A stretch of 41,687 bases of DNA from an uncultured Bacteroidia bacterium (GCA_903902325.1 CAIUUO010000159.1:1-41687), one strand, 5' to 3'. Numbered from the stretch's first letter, positions 33,274 to 41,448 are shown. Notes: a model not told the origin generated them from the letters alone. A program made the numbers and translations.

Positions 33274-34506
33274 TTAATTTGTTAGTAATGGATTTTCAAT
33301 TTTCCCTGCAAAGAGTATCGCTCCGGTATCTTCTTCGGTAATAAAAAAGAGGAAAGGACGTGTCAAATAAAAGGCCGGAGGATCCACAGGCATTGCGGTG
33401 GTTCCGACTCCGACAGAGGTTACTGCAGCTGCTTCTGTTCCTGATTCCGAGACATCGATGAATGTTTTGTGGATGACCTTTGTGATATAAAGTTGCTGAC
33501 TTGCGTTGATGGCCGAAAAGTCGGCTTTATTTGGATCAAAGGCGATACCCATTCCTAAAGAGGAGAGAATATCATTCAAAGTTTTTTCCCACGAGAATTT
33601 CCATTTGGGAATCCAAACCGGGACTTTGGTTTTGGACTTGAGGGCTGTATTCAGGCTGATCCATTTGTCTGTGTTCAGGGTTGCTGCCAGTTGATCCGGA
33701 GTTGTTCCGGCATCCGGCAAAAGGAAAACCATTTGAAATTTCTCTGCGCCGTAAGGCATTTTCATTGCTTTGTATCCCGACTGGACTGCATAGCCAAAGC
33801 TATTCTCCATTTTCATCATGGGTACGGAAACCACCTTTTTGTCGGTGCAGGTAAATGGCTCGTTTGCGGTCTTGGAGGTTTCGAACTGGTATTTCCATTT
33901 GCCGTTGAAGTAGATGGCATTGATCAGGAACATGATTTCGTTGCTTGAAATGCTGTTCAAAATGATGGGGATTTTCCCGTTGGTTTTGTCACTCACCCAC
34001 TGGTTGATGGTGGTAACCGCCGCAGGATTGAAATCAAGTTTTGAAACCTGTGCCTTGTAATAGGTCTGGTTGGTGGTAATAAACGGATCGAGTACCGCAA
34101 AATCCTTCCTGATCCAGATGGAGTTGGCGATGTTCATCACCACATTTGGATCTGATTTTTGAAGCGCTGCTGCCAAATCCTGGCTGATGGTGTTGATCTC
34201 GGCAACAGTCAATCCATCCAGGCCGAGGGTTTTCTGAATGGCCGACTGAGTTGTTCCGGCGGCTCCGTTGAGTGTCATGGAAAGTGCCGTGGAAACGCTT
34301 AACGGTGAGACCATCCTGTTTTCAAGTGTACCGTCCAGACTTTTGCCCAGCAACGAAAAGCTGAAAACATTGCTTGCCTGAACAAGTTTCAGCGACTTGT
34401 CGTTAAGAACAATTGGATCACCTCCGATCACATTTTCACTGTTTTTTGAGCATCCCGTCATGAAGAAGAGGGAGAACAAGAACAACACAAAGTATTTTGT
34501 ACGCAT
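33274..34506 (-). CDS. Serpin-family protease inhibitor lipoprotein
   Basis: 410 aa. Lipobox FMTGC (Cys19) anchors it to the envelope. The serpin fold is clear: NMVSPLSVSTALSMTLNGA-type helix B, FLINAIYFNGKWKYQF, the breach/shutter region and VIHKTFIDVSESGTEAAAVT (hinge) leading to the reactive loop SVGVGTTAMPVDPP, then FYLTRPFLFFITEEDTG and LFAGKIENP. The Ala-rich hinge predicts an inhibitory serpin. Counting from the P15 Gly of the hinge, P1 would be Thr (the second of GTT) with Ala as P1'; the Met two residues on is an alternative. It probably protects the cell from serine or cysteine proteases of neighbours or host. First gene of a three-gene run. Confidence 0.93.
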   Translation of the reverse strand: MRTKYFVLFLFSLFFMTGCSKNSENVIGGDPIVLNDKSLKLVQASNVFSFSLLGKSLDGTLENRMVSPLSVSTALSMTLNGAAGTTQSAIQKTLGLDGLTVAEINTISQDLAAALQKSDPNVVMNIANSIWIRKDFAVLDPFITTNQTYYKAQVSKLDFNPAAVTTINQWVSDKTNGKIPIILNSISSNEIMFLINAIYFNGKWKYQFETSKTANEPFTCTDKKVVSVPMMKMENSFGYAVQSGYKAMKMPYGAEKFQMVFLLPDAGTTPDQLAATLNTDKWISLNTALKSKTKVPVWIPKWKFSWEKTLNDILSSLGMGIAFDPNKADFSAINASQQLYITKVIHKTFIDVSESGTEAAAVTSVGVGTTAMPVDPPAFYLTRPFLFFITEEDTGAILFAGKIENPLLTN

Positions 34507-34565
34507 CGTGTTTAAATTTTAGTAATTATTTAGATGTCAGATCTGTTTTAAGAGTTGTTGAATAA

Positions 34566-34761
34566 ATGTGCTAATATGCTAATGTGCTAATATGCTAATG
34601 ATAGATTGTAACCAACCAAATATTTGTCCAACGAACAAAAAATTATCAATAATTGTGTGAATTCAATTAATTAGCACATTAGCACATTAGCACATTAGCA
34701 CATTAGCATATTAGCACATTAGCATATTAGCACATTAGCATATTAGCACATTAGCACATTA
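34566..34761. repeat. GCTAATGT-word inverted repeat with 78-nt core (copy B)
   Basis: The left arm (34566-34599) has four GCTAATAT/GCTAATGT words. The core (34600-34677) begins GATAGATTGTAA. The right arm (34670-34761) has about eleven TTAGCACA/TTAGCATA words and runs to the stop codon of the lipoprotein at 34759 (minus strand TAA then TGTGCTAAT). The core has the same length as in copy A (30419-30496) and a shared CAAAnTATTTG-like palindrome, but relative to the neighbouring lipoprotein gene it is reversed. Confidence 0.9.
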
Positions 34762-35286
34762 TTTAATTGTTTTCATCCATTCAACAACTGCTTTTGAATC
34801 AGTGGCAAGATTTTCCTGCGACCAGTCTCCGGTCATGTTCAAAATGATCCGTTTGTACCTGTTGTGACCCGGATCGTAAATATAGAAGGCATAAATGTGT
34901 TCTCCGGCATCGGCCATGGTATTCTGCGGTTTAGACATGGTTCCGTTCACACAGTTAAGCGCTTTTCCTGAATAGGCGGTAAAATCACTTGCCGAAACCT
35001 TAGCCATCACCGAATCACAAGCTGCCATGTTCTTCTGCATGTCTGAAGCCGATACATATCCCAGGGTATCCGCGAAAACCCATTTGGCGCTCTTCTGGAA
35101 TCTTTTGACCTGTCCGGAATTGTCGAGCAACCATCCACTGTGGTTGTACCCCCAGGCATAGTTGGTGTATTCCGACTGAAAAATCACAGGATCAGCATAA
35201 GGACCATCCGCCCAGATATCATCATGCAACAGGCATCCCGATAAGGAAGTAAGCAAAACAAATGCAAGTATTAAATTCTTCATCAA
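34759..35286 (-). CDS. Small lipoprotein, paralogue of the gene at 29857
   Basis: 175 aa. The lipobox SLSGC (Cys18) follows MMKNLILAFVLLT. The conserved blocks shared with the paralogue are HSGWLLDNSGQVKRFQKSA, SDMQKNMAACDSVMAKVS, YSGKALNCVNG and the C-terminal WMKTIK. The sequences are similar along their whole mature length, apart from the linker after the Cys. Both have the same downstream junction, an A-rich codon, TAA and TGTGCTAAT. Family and function unknown. It stands alone between word-repeat elements (34566 and 35410). Confidence 0.8.
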   Translation of the reverse strand: MMKNLILAFVLLTSLSGCLLHDDIWADGPYADPVIFQSEYTNYAWGYNHSGWLLDNSGQVKRFQKSAKWVFADTLGYVSASDMQKNMAACDSVMAKVSASDFTAYSGKALNCVNGTMSKPQNTMADAGEHIYAFYIYDPGHNRYKRIILNMTGDWSQENLATDSKAVVEWMKTIK

Positions 35287-35409
35287 TCAATCTTTTTGTT
35301 TTAATCAATACGATACCAAAGGATCGAAACGCTACAAGATTCCTTTGATATTTTTAAATGTTTAGTTCTTGTTTTCTATTGACAGGAAGTGTTGGAAGGA
35401 AGATTTGTC

Positions 35410-35527
35410 TTTTACCACGAAAGACACAAAGTACGCACGAAGGGCTCAAAGGTGTTATTACTTAGCGACCTTAGTGTTTTCCTTAGTGTCCTTTCCCGAT
35501 GAATCGGGACAAGTCGTGGTAAAAAAA
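35410..35527. repeat. CACAAAG-word inverted repeat with a TCCCGAT/ATCGGGA hairpin
   Basis: The left arm starts TTTTACCACGAAAGACACAA and continues with CGAAGGGCTCAAAGG. The right arm has CTTAGTGTTTTCCTTAGTGT and ends GTCGTGGTAAAA. A perfect TCCCGAT-GA-ATCGGGA palindrome (35494-35509) interrupts the right arm, as if a second small element had inserted. The element lies in the 293-bp gap between the lipoprotein start and the stop of the anti-sigma-like gene; the rest of the gap shows no gene. Confidence 0.75.
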
Positions 35528-35579
35528 GATTTTGAAACACCTCCTAAGGATCTTTGTGCAATAATTGTACCAGTTGTCA

Positions 35580-36824
35580 TTAAAAGGATACCTTGAAATT
35601 GATACCAGTTGTAGTTTGGTTCAGACTGTTGGATGTCTGTCCAGGTGAAGGGATCTTGGCATAGGGTTCAAAATGCAGAAGCATCCTGTTTGAGAGCTTG
35701 GTCTCGAATCCCACCATTAAATTGATCCTGCCCGCAAGATCGAATGTCTGGGTCGGGGTCACGGTGTTTTGGGTCACGGATACCTGACTGACAATGTCGT
35801 AGGTCTTGACATCGCTCCCTCCAACTTTCAGGGATACCGGAACCAGGAGGTTGGAATATTTTGTATTGACATCCTGTTGATTCAGGTATACCAGTGAGGA
35901 TACTCCTGCTGAAACGTACCAGGAATTTGATTTGGCTGAAAATAGTTTCCAAATGATATTTAGCGGAACATCCAGATTGATCAGTTTGGTCTTCGTTTCA
36001 TCCTGGGGAGCAGAGGTGGAGGAAACAATTCCCGCAATTTTTTGATCCACATGCTGGTTCTGGACCTGCAGACCTGTGGATAGGAGGAATCTGGAAGACA
36101 AAGTGATATCGGCGCTGACACCTCCCGTGTAATCCATTGAACCCGACGTTTGGGCAGAATTGACACCGGGTGAGAAGTTAATTCCGAAGCGAACCTTTCG
36201 TCCCGAAGCAGATGCCAGTTCCCGGTTCTCTTTTTTGGCCGGTAAATTCAGAAATGTGTTGGAGGGTTTACGTGTTATTGTATCCCGGCTGTTATTTACG
36301 GAATCCGCTTTATATTTTTTTGGCTGGCTCTGGAAGTCAGATGCAAGGAGTGGGACCTTCCTGGCAGTGTCTGCAGCAAAAGCTGAAGTCTGCAGATTCT
36401 GTGCAGGATTATTGACTTCGGTTGCAATTGAATTTATCTTTTGAGTGACATTGGTGCTTTTAGTCATTCCGGCAGAACTTATCTGTTTGCTGTCCAATTT
36501 CAGAGAGGCAGTCAGGGAAGAAGATTTTTCAGGAATACTATTTTTATTGGTAGCGGGTTTTTCGTCTGTCCCGGAAACTGTTTGTTGAACTACCGGATTT
36601 TGATGGTCCATCTTGTCAACGTGGAGATAACTGAGGCCGGCAAAGCCAATCAGCAGACAGGCGGCGACGCCTGAAGCAATCAGCCAAAAGAGTTTCCTGT
36701 CGTTCTTCTTTCGTTTTTGCTGAAAATTCTCCCAGGATCCCTGAACATACTCTTCTTCGTAGTTTTCGAGGGATTTCCTGATCTGGTCGGAGATTTCGCT
36801 ATCGGTTTTAAATTTTTTCATCAT
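35580..36824 (-). CDS. Anti-sigma-factor-like protein with C-terminal beta-barrel domain
   Basis: 414 aa. The N-terminal 45 residues (FKTDSEISDQIRKSLENYEE, then YVQGSWENFQQ) are cytoplasmic and resemble the sigma-binding part of Bacteroidota anti-sigma-like proteins; no zinc-binding HxxxCxxC is seen. One membrane segment follows (LFWLIASGVAACLLIGFAGL). A Ser/Thr/Gln/Asn-rich linker (about 70-205) precedes a C-terminal outer-membrane-type barrel (RFGINFSPGVNSAQ ... INLMVGFETKLSNRMLLHFE ... TTTGINFKVSF). Its ATG overlaps the stop of the ECF sigma gene by 4 nt (ATGA), so the two are coupled. Proposed role: hold the sigma factor at the inner membrane and release it on an envelope signal. Confidence 0.75.
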   Translation of the reverse strand: MMKKFKTDSEISDQIRKSLENYEEEYVQGSWENFQQKRKKNDRKLFWLIASGVAACLLIGFAGLSYLHVDKMDHQNPVVQQTVSGTDEKPATNKNSIPEKSSSLTASLKLDSKQISSAGMTKSTNVTQKINSIATEVNNPAQNLQTSAFAADTARKVPLLASDFQSQPKKYKADSVNNSRDTITRKPSNTFLNLPAKKENRELASASGRKVRFGINFSPGVNSAQTSGSMDYTGGVSADITLSSRFLLSTGLQVQNQHVDQKIAGIVSSTSAPQDETKTKLINLDVPLNIIWKLFSAKSNSWYVSAGVSSLVYLNQQDVNTKYSNLLVPVSLKVGGSDVKTYDIVSQVSVTQNTVTPTQTFDLAGRINLMVGFETKLSNRMLLHFEPYAKIPSPGQTSNSLNQTTTGINFKVSF

Positions 36825-37372
36825 TCTTCCAAATGGTTAACCGGAAACAATTCCCGCAGTTGTTTCTTGGCTCGTGTTAAATAGACTCTCGATGAACTAA
36901 CCGGAATTCCAAGTTGTTCAGCGATCTCATCATGACTGTATCCTTCTATTTCGTAAAGGCAGAATACAGTTTTAAGGTAATGCGGCAAGAGGTTCAGAAT
37001 TTCCATGATATCCTGAACTGCCAGGTGGCTTATTGCATTGGGAGCTTCATCAGGAACCGGGTATTTCTCCGGTTCAACAAACAGGTGATCTTTGTTGTTT
37101 CTTCGTAAATTATCGATGGAGGTATTGATCACAATCTTTCGCAACCATCCCAGGAATGGCTTTGAGGTATCATATTTTCCGATTTTCGAAAATACTTTTA
37201 CAAAACTATCGTCCACCACTTCAAGCGCATCACTGCGCTGGCGGTTATAAATAAGCGCAACACTTAAGGCGTAGCCAAAGAATTTCTTGTAAAGGAGTTC
37301 CTGAAATTTCTCTTTCTTTTTGATACATCCCTGTACAATGAATTCTAAGTTCTCCTCTTTTCTACTTTCCAA
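36821..37372 (-). CDS. ECF (sigma-24/RpoE-like) RNA polymerase sigma factor
   Basis: 183 aa, normal ECF length. Region 2 is FQELLYKKFFGYALSVALIY with DALEVVDDSFVKVFSKIGKY and FLGWLRKIVINTSIDNLRR. Region 4 is ILNLLPHYLKTVFCLYEIEGY with the helix-turn-helix HDEIAEQLGIPVSSSRVYLT. It directs RNA polymerase to a small regulon, and the overlapping membrane protein downstream is its likely regulator. No SusC-type receptor with an N-terminal signalling domain is next to it, so it is unlikely to be of the FecI/carbohydrate-sensing type. Targets cannot be told from the window. Confidence 0.93.
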   Translation of the reverse strand: MESRKEENLEFIVQGCIKKKEKFQELLYKKFFGYALSVALIYNRQRSDALEVVDDSFVKVFSKIGKYDTSKPFLGWLRKIVINTSIDNLRRNNKDHLFVEPEKYPVPDEAPNAISHLAVQDIMEILNLLPHYLKTVFCLYEIEGYSHDEIAEQLGIPVSSSRVYLTRAKKQLRELFPVNHLEE

Positions 37373-37412
37373 ATTGCAATTTAATTGATAAATTTTCCTC
37401 GCTAAAAATTAG

Positions 37413-37961
37413 TCAATTGACTGAAGCCATGATATCTGAATTATCCGTATTTGTTTTTTTCGAGGTATTGCACAACAGAACGGAGACACTCTGTCCCAGT
37501 GTGACATCACCCAACCAATCCGTCAGATTAATGGACAATACCTGTGAAACGCTATTAGAAGGCAATACCTGGGAAGAAAGAGACGCAAGTCCGGTACACA
37601 CCGAAGTCCTTCTCAGATAGACAATGATGGTTTTCGGGGTAGTCTGGGTAGTGATCCCATTCCAGATTACTTCAAATTTACTGTCGCCACAACCTACCGG
37701 GAAAGTTAATGTAACCTGCAGCGATTCCTTGTTCCTGTCGACTTTTGCTATTTCGAACAATGCGGAATAACTGGGTGAGCGCTGCTGATTGGCCTCATTG
37801 GATGCCTCAATACTTTTTAGAACAGTAAAGTTGGCACCTGCTGCGCTGGCAAATGCATTGGTCGCATCCATGGATGTCTTCAATTCTGCAGCATCTTTTT
37901 TACAGGACGACGAGATTAAAAGCAGCGTCACAATTGTGATTATATTGAAGATACTTCTCAT
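37413..37961 (-). CDS. Small lipoprotein, unknown function
   Basis: 182 aa. Lipoprotein signal MRSIFNIITIVTLLLISSSC with Cys20, then a Lys/Asp/Ala-rich start. The mature part is predicted mostly beta (SLQVTLTFPVGCGDSKFEV, KTIIVYLRRTSVCTG, QVLSINLTDWLG, VSVLLCNTSK). Three Cys in this beta-rich part (GCGD, SVCTG, LLCNT) are candidates for disulfides. I do not recognise the family. It lies 40 nt upstream of the sigma-factor gene on the same strand, so co-transcription with the sigma/anti-sigma pair is possible; that would make it part of the same envelope-stress module. Confidence 0.75.
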   Translation of the reverse strand: MRSIFNIITIVTLLLISSSCKKDAAELKTSMDATNAFASAAGANFTVLKSIEASNEANQQRSPSYSALFEIAKVDRNKESLQVTLTFPVGCGDSKFEVIWNGITTQTTPKTIIVYLRRTSVCTGLASLSSQVLPSNSVSQVLSINLTDWLGDVTLGQSVSVLLCNTSKKTNTDNSDIMASVN

Positions 37962-38069
37962 TCTTCCACTATTAATTTGTTTTTGCAGTCCATACGCAGA
38001 AGGATAGGTGAAACGCTACATCAAAGCAGGTTTATTTCTAATTTGAACAACTCTAATTTATTTAACTTC

Positions 38070-38167
38070 AAATTTCACGCAAAGGACGCGAAGTAAAACC
38101 GCGAATGGACGCAAAGTCTGATTTATATTTTTTACGTCTCCCTTTGCGGTCTTTGCGTGAAACTTTT
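38070..38167. repeat. CGCAAAGG-word inverted repeat
   Basis: The left arm (38070-38118) reads AATTTCACGCAAAGGACGCG then further ACGCAAAG words. The right arm (38128-38167) has CCCTTTGCGGTCTTTGCGTG ending AAACTTTTT. The loop is about 10 AT-rich nt. It lies in the 321-bp region between the lipoprotein start (37961) and the epimerase stop (38283). The rest of that region is AT-rich with no gene; it must hold the promoter of the lipoprotein/sigma genes, but I could not pick a convincing one. Confidence 0.85.
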
Positions 38168-38282
38168 TGGTTATTCAATACGGGTGTTATTTGCACGTAC
38201 TGTGGGACCTTTCATCTTCCTTGACAGAATAAATCTCATTATTTACAAAAGAAGTTGCAAAAAAAGGGAGATAAAATTTCTT

Positions 38283-39302
38283 TCAATTATCCTCCAAAAA
38301 TATCTTTCCAATATCCCGAATGGTTGTATCAATAGACGTATAACCGAAACCGATCATCCTCGTAATTTTCGAACCGTCATAGGCGGAAATCTTCTCCGCG
38401 TTTCTGGCGGTCTCCCTGGTAAGTGCGGGGTAGGAACCGGTCAGTGAAGAAACCAGTCGGGAAGTCCGCCACCCAAGTTGCAGCATCAGCCGGTTGGCCG
38501 GAATGGTTGGTTTTTTCAGTTGAAGGGCTACGGCTATCCTATCAAAGAATTCCCGGTAGGGGAGGTTTTCGGCAGATACAACGTAGCGCTGGTTTTTGAC
38601 TGCATCCCAATCCTTTTCCTGCAACAAGGCAAGAATGGCCGATGAGACATCCCGGACATCCACGAATCCGGCCTGTCCTTTGGTGTAAAATTTCATTCCT
38701 TTCGCGACTGTCTGGAAAAATCGCGGAGAACCGCTCTTCCAGTTGCCGGGACCAAGGATGATAGAGGGGTTGACGATCACGCATTCCAGTCCTTCCTGTA
38801 CACCCCGCCAAACCTCCATTTCGGAAAGGAATTTGCTTTCGGAATAAGCCGACCTCCTTCTGTCATTTTTCCATGAAAAGGCCTCATCTACAGGCATTCC
38901 ACCATCCTGATCCCCCAGGGCTGCCACGGAACTGACATGGCAAAATCGGGGAATGTTCAGTTCAATCGCAAGATCCACCAAGTTGGCAGTTCCTTCCACA
39001 TTCTCCAGCAGCATGGCATTACGGTCGCGGGGATCAAAAGAAATTTTTGCGGCGGCATGTATCACGGCATCTGCGCCTGCCATCGCTTCGTGCAAGGCTG
39101 CCTTGTCCAGCATGTCGCCTTCGAACCACTCAATTTGTTGAAAGAGTTTGTCGGCTTCAGAGGAATACCATGAGAATATCTTTCTGACAACTGACAAATC
39201 AGAGTTGACCCGTTTCAGGGCGCGCACGCTGACACCGCTTTTTGTCAGATCAAGCAGCAAATGTGCCCCCAGCATTCCGGTGCCTCCTGTCAGAAAAATC
39301 AT
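38283..39302 (-). CDS. NAD(P)-dependent epimerase / dihydroflavonol-4-reductase-like protein
   Basis: 339 aa from the second of two adjacent Met codons (39305 or 39302). An extended short-chain dehydrogenase: nucleotide-binding MIFLTGGTGMLGAHLLLDL, second-strand AVIHAAAKISF, catalytic Ser in HVSSVAALG and the YSESK (Tyr-x-x-x-Lys) pair, then VNPSIILGPGNWKSGS. It belongs to the DFR/3-beta-HSD-like group that reduces or epimerises small carbonyl or sugar substrates in the cytoplasm; the exact substrate is not visible. It lies alone between two word-repeat elements. Confidence 0.9.
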   Translation of the reverse strand: MIFLTGGTGMLGAHLLLDLTKSGVSVRALKRVNSDLSVVRKIFSWYSSEADKLFQQIEWFEGDMLDKAALHEAMAGADAVIHAAAKISFDPRDRNAMLLENVEGTANLVDLAIELNIPRFCHVSSVAALGDQDGGMPVDEAFSWKNDRRRSAYSESKFLSEMEVWRGVQEGLECVIVNPSIILGPGNWKSGSPRFFQTVAKGMKFYTKGQAGFVDVRDVSSAILALLQEKDWDAVKNQRYVVSAENLPYREFFDRIAVALQLKKPTIPANRLMLQLGWRTSRLVSSLTGSYPALTRETARNAEKISAYDGSKITRMIGFGYTSIDTTIRDIGKIFLEDN

Positions 39303-39349
39303 CATGGTAATTATTGATGTTTTGTAATGTATTGTATTATTCAGAGACC

Positions 39350-39486
39350 GTTAATTGATCCTTTGTGTACTTAGTGTAACCCATAGAAATCTTTGTGGAA
39401 AAAATTTTTTTCAACCACAAAGGGCACGAAGGTTGACACAAAGGTCTCAAAGTAAGTCGTTAACTTCGAATTATCAAATTGTCGAA
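39350..39486. repeat. CTTTGTGG/CCACAAAG inverted repeat plus ATTCGACAA words
   Basis: The left arm has CTTTGTGTACTTAGTGTAAC and CTTTGTGG (39391-39398). The right arm has CCACAAAGGGCACGAAGG followed by CACAAAGG and CTCAAAG words. Here the arm order is opposite to that of the element at 2481. Right of it are ATTCGAA/ATTGTCGAATT words that run into the dnaG stop: on the minus strand TAA is followed directly by TTCGACAATTTG. It thus mixes two word families. Confidence 0.8.
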
Positions 39487-41448
39487 TTACTTCTTCGGAT
39501 TGACTGTCCGATCGAGTTGCTTGCTCAGTATTTTCTTGATGTCAGTCAGTTTCTGGTAAGATCCCATCAACTCCAGCGACTGGTCATAATCTTTGTTCGC
39601 ATCCGCAATTTTCATGCTGCTTTCGATCTGGTTCATCATCGAAGAGACCACCCTCAGTTTGTATTCGCGCACAAGTTTTGGCACTACAACCTCCAGCAGG
39701 TCTTCCTCCCTTTCGATGTGGCTGCCGCCCCGCTCCCAGAAAGGACTGATCGGATGTCTCTCGGAGATGATGTCGGAAGCGAAAGTGCTGATCCTGGGAT
39801 CCGGATGCAGGGTAAAAAAACGCATGGCATCAAATTCAGGTTCTTCCAGATGAAGGCGGTAGTCGTCCAGAATGGTATTGACCATCGGATTGACGGACAC
39901 CATGTTGTCAATATCAAGTTCAGACAAGACATAAGTAGCGACAGACTCTGTAATCCATTCGCCGCTCACCTCGTGCTCATAATCATAGATCTTCAATGAG
40001 CCGCACTTCAGCAGTACCCTGAGGATTTCCTTCTCTTCCAGTTCGAACGGATTTTCTGCTGGGGCAACAGTCTGAATTGTCTGCTCCACCTGAACGGGAC
40101 GCTGGTCGGGCAACGGATTCAGATCCCTGGCCGTCTGGGCCTCGTTTTTCTTCAGTTTCAGTTTCCTGATCTCGTTGTAAAGTACATCCTCACGTACCTC
40201 GAGCAGACGGCTGCACTCCTTGAGATACTCCGTCCGGACGATCTCTTCGGGAATAACGGAAATGGAATAGACGATATCTGTGATCAGTTTTGCCCGCGAC
40301 AAGGGATCGTTTTCGATACCTGTGAGCAGTATCCGGGTCTTGAATTTGATGAAATCCGTTTCGTTCTCTTTGATGTACTGGGTCAGCGCGGTGGCGCTCA
40401 TCGATTTGGAAAAGGAATCGGGATCCTCTCCGTCGGGCAGCGGCAAAACCTTCACGTTGATGCCCTCTTCCAGCACCAGGTCGATGCCCCGCAGGGAGGC
40501 TTTGATGCCAGCCTGGTCGCCGTCGTAGATGATCGTTATATTCTTTGTGAAACGCCTGATCAGCCTGATCTGGTCCACGGTAAGCGAGGTGCCTGAGGAG
40601 GCCACCACATTCTCAATACCGGACTGGTGCATGGCCAGCACATCGGTATATCCCTCCACCAGGTAACATTTGTCTTCCCTGATGATTCCGTTCTTGGCCT
40701 GGAAAATTCCGTAAACGACCCGGCTCTTGTGGTAGATGTCCGATTCGGGAGAGTTGAGGTACTTGGCGATGCTCTTCTCCAGCGAAAGGGTCCTTCCTCC
40801 GAAGGCAATCACCCTGCCGGAGATGCTGTGGATCGGAAACATCACCCTGCCCGAAAACCGGTCGCGCACCCACTCCTCCTTTTTGATGGTAAGTCCGGTC
40901 TTCTCGAGATACTCCATTTTGTATCCCTCTTTCAGGGCCGCATTGGTGAAGGGCTCTTTCCCTTCCGGACAATAACCCAGACCGAACTTTTTGATGATTT
41001 CATCCCTGAAACCGCGTTCGCGGAAATAGCTGAGCCCAACGGCCTGCCCGTATTCACTCTCCCAAAGCTGGGCAGCAAAATATTTTTGTGCAAATTCCGA
41101 GACAATGATCTGGCTCTCGTGATCGTTGCGTTCCTTGATGTCCTCCGGACTTTCCTCCTTTTCCTGTACCTCGATGTGGTATTTTTTCGCCAGCCATCTC
41201 AGCGACTCTACAAAAGAGAGGTGCTCATGCTCCATGATGAAATTGACGGAGGATCCGCCCTTGCCGCACCCGAAACATTTGTAGATGCCCTTGGAGGGCG
41301 AAACGTTGAAGGAGGGGGTCTTTTCGTTGTGGAAAGGGCACAGTCCGATCATGTTCGTACCCCTTCTTTTCAGGGTAACAAACTCACCCACAACCTCTGT
41401 GATTTCAGCGGTATCGAGTATTCTCTGAACTGTGGACTGGTCGATCAT
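39487..41448 (-). CDS. dnaG: DNA primase DnaG
   Basis: 653 aa from the Met at 41448 (MIDQSTVQRILDTAEITEVV), which matches the family start. The open frame continues 33 codons upstream through a CCATGCC array (Pro/Cys/His-rich) and that extension is rejected. Domains: a CHC2 zinc-binding domain with CPFH (37-40) and CFGC (58-61); the RNA polymerase core KFGLGYCPEG, RFSGRVMFPI and IAFGGRTL; Toprim YLVEGYTDVLAMHQSG, SSGTSLT and IYDGDQAG with the acidic metal ligands; and a C-terminal helicase-interaction region. It makes RNA primers for replication with DnaB. The stop codon is fused to an ATTCGACAA word. Confidence 0.97.
   Translation of the reverse strand: MIDQSTVQRILDTAEITEVVGEFVTLKRRGTNMIGLCPFHNEKTPSFNVSPSKGIYKCFGCGKGGSSVNFIMEHEHLSFVESLRWLAKKYHIEVQEKEESPEDIKERNDHESQIIVSEFAQKYFAAQLWESEYGQAVGLSYFRERGFRDEIIKKFGLGYCPEGKEPFTNAALKEGYKMEYLEKTGLTIKKEEWVRDRFSGRVMFPIHSISGRVIAFGGRTLSLEKSIAKYLNSPESDIYHKSRVVYGIFQAKNGIIREDKCYLVEGYTDVLAMHQSGIENVVASSGTSLTVDQIRLIRRFTKNITIIYDGDQAGIKASLRGIDLVLEEGINVKVLPLPDGEDPDSFSKSMSATALTQYIKENETDFIKFKTRILLTGIENDPLSRAKLITDIVYSISVIPEEIVRTEYLKECSRLLEVREDVLYNEIRKLKLKKNEAQTARDLNPLPDQRPVQVEQTIQTVAPAENPFELEEKEILRVLLKCGSLKIYDYEHEVSGEWITESVATYVLSELDIDNMVSVNPMVNTILDDYRLHLEEPEFDAMRFFTLHPDPRISTFASDIISERHPISPFWERGGSHIEREEDLLEVVVPKLVREYKLRVVSSMMNQIESSMKIADANKDYDQSLELMGSYQKLTDIKKILSKQLDRTVNPKK

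Noticed and set aside
30367-34761. CRISPR arrays at the GCTAAT repeats
   Set aside because: Words of 8 nt are contiguous, with no unique spacers, no 25-37-nt repeats and no cas genes; the two halves are inverted.
35580-36824. FecR-type anti-sigma tied to the SusC/SusD system
   Set aside because: There is no FecR domain, no SusC with a signalling domain next to it, and the C-domain is barrel-like.
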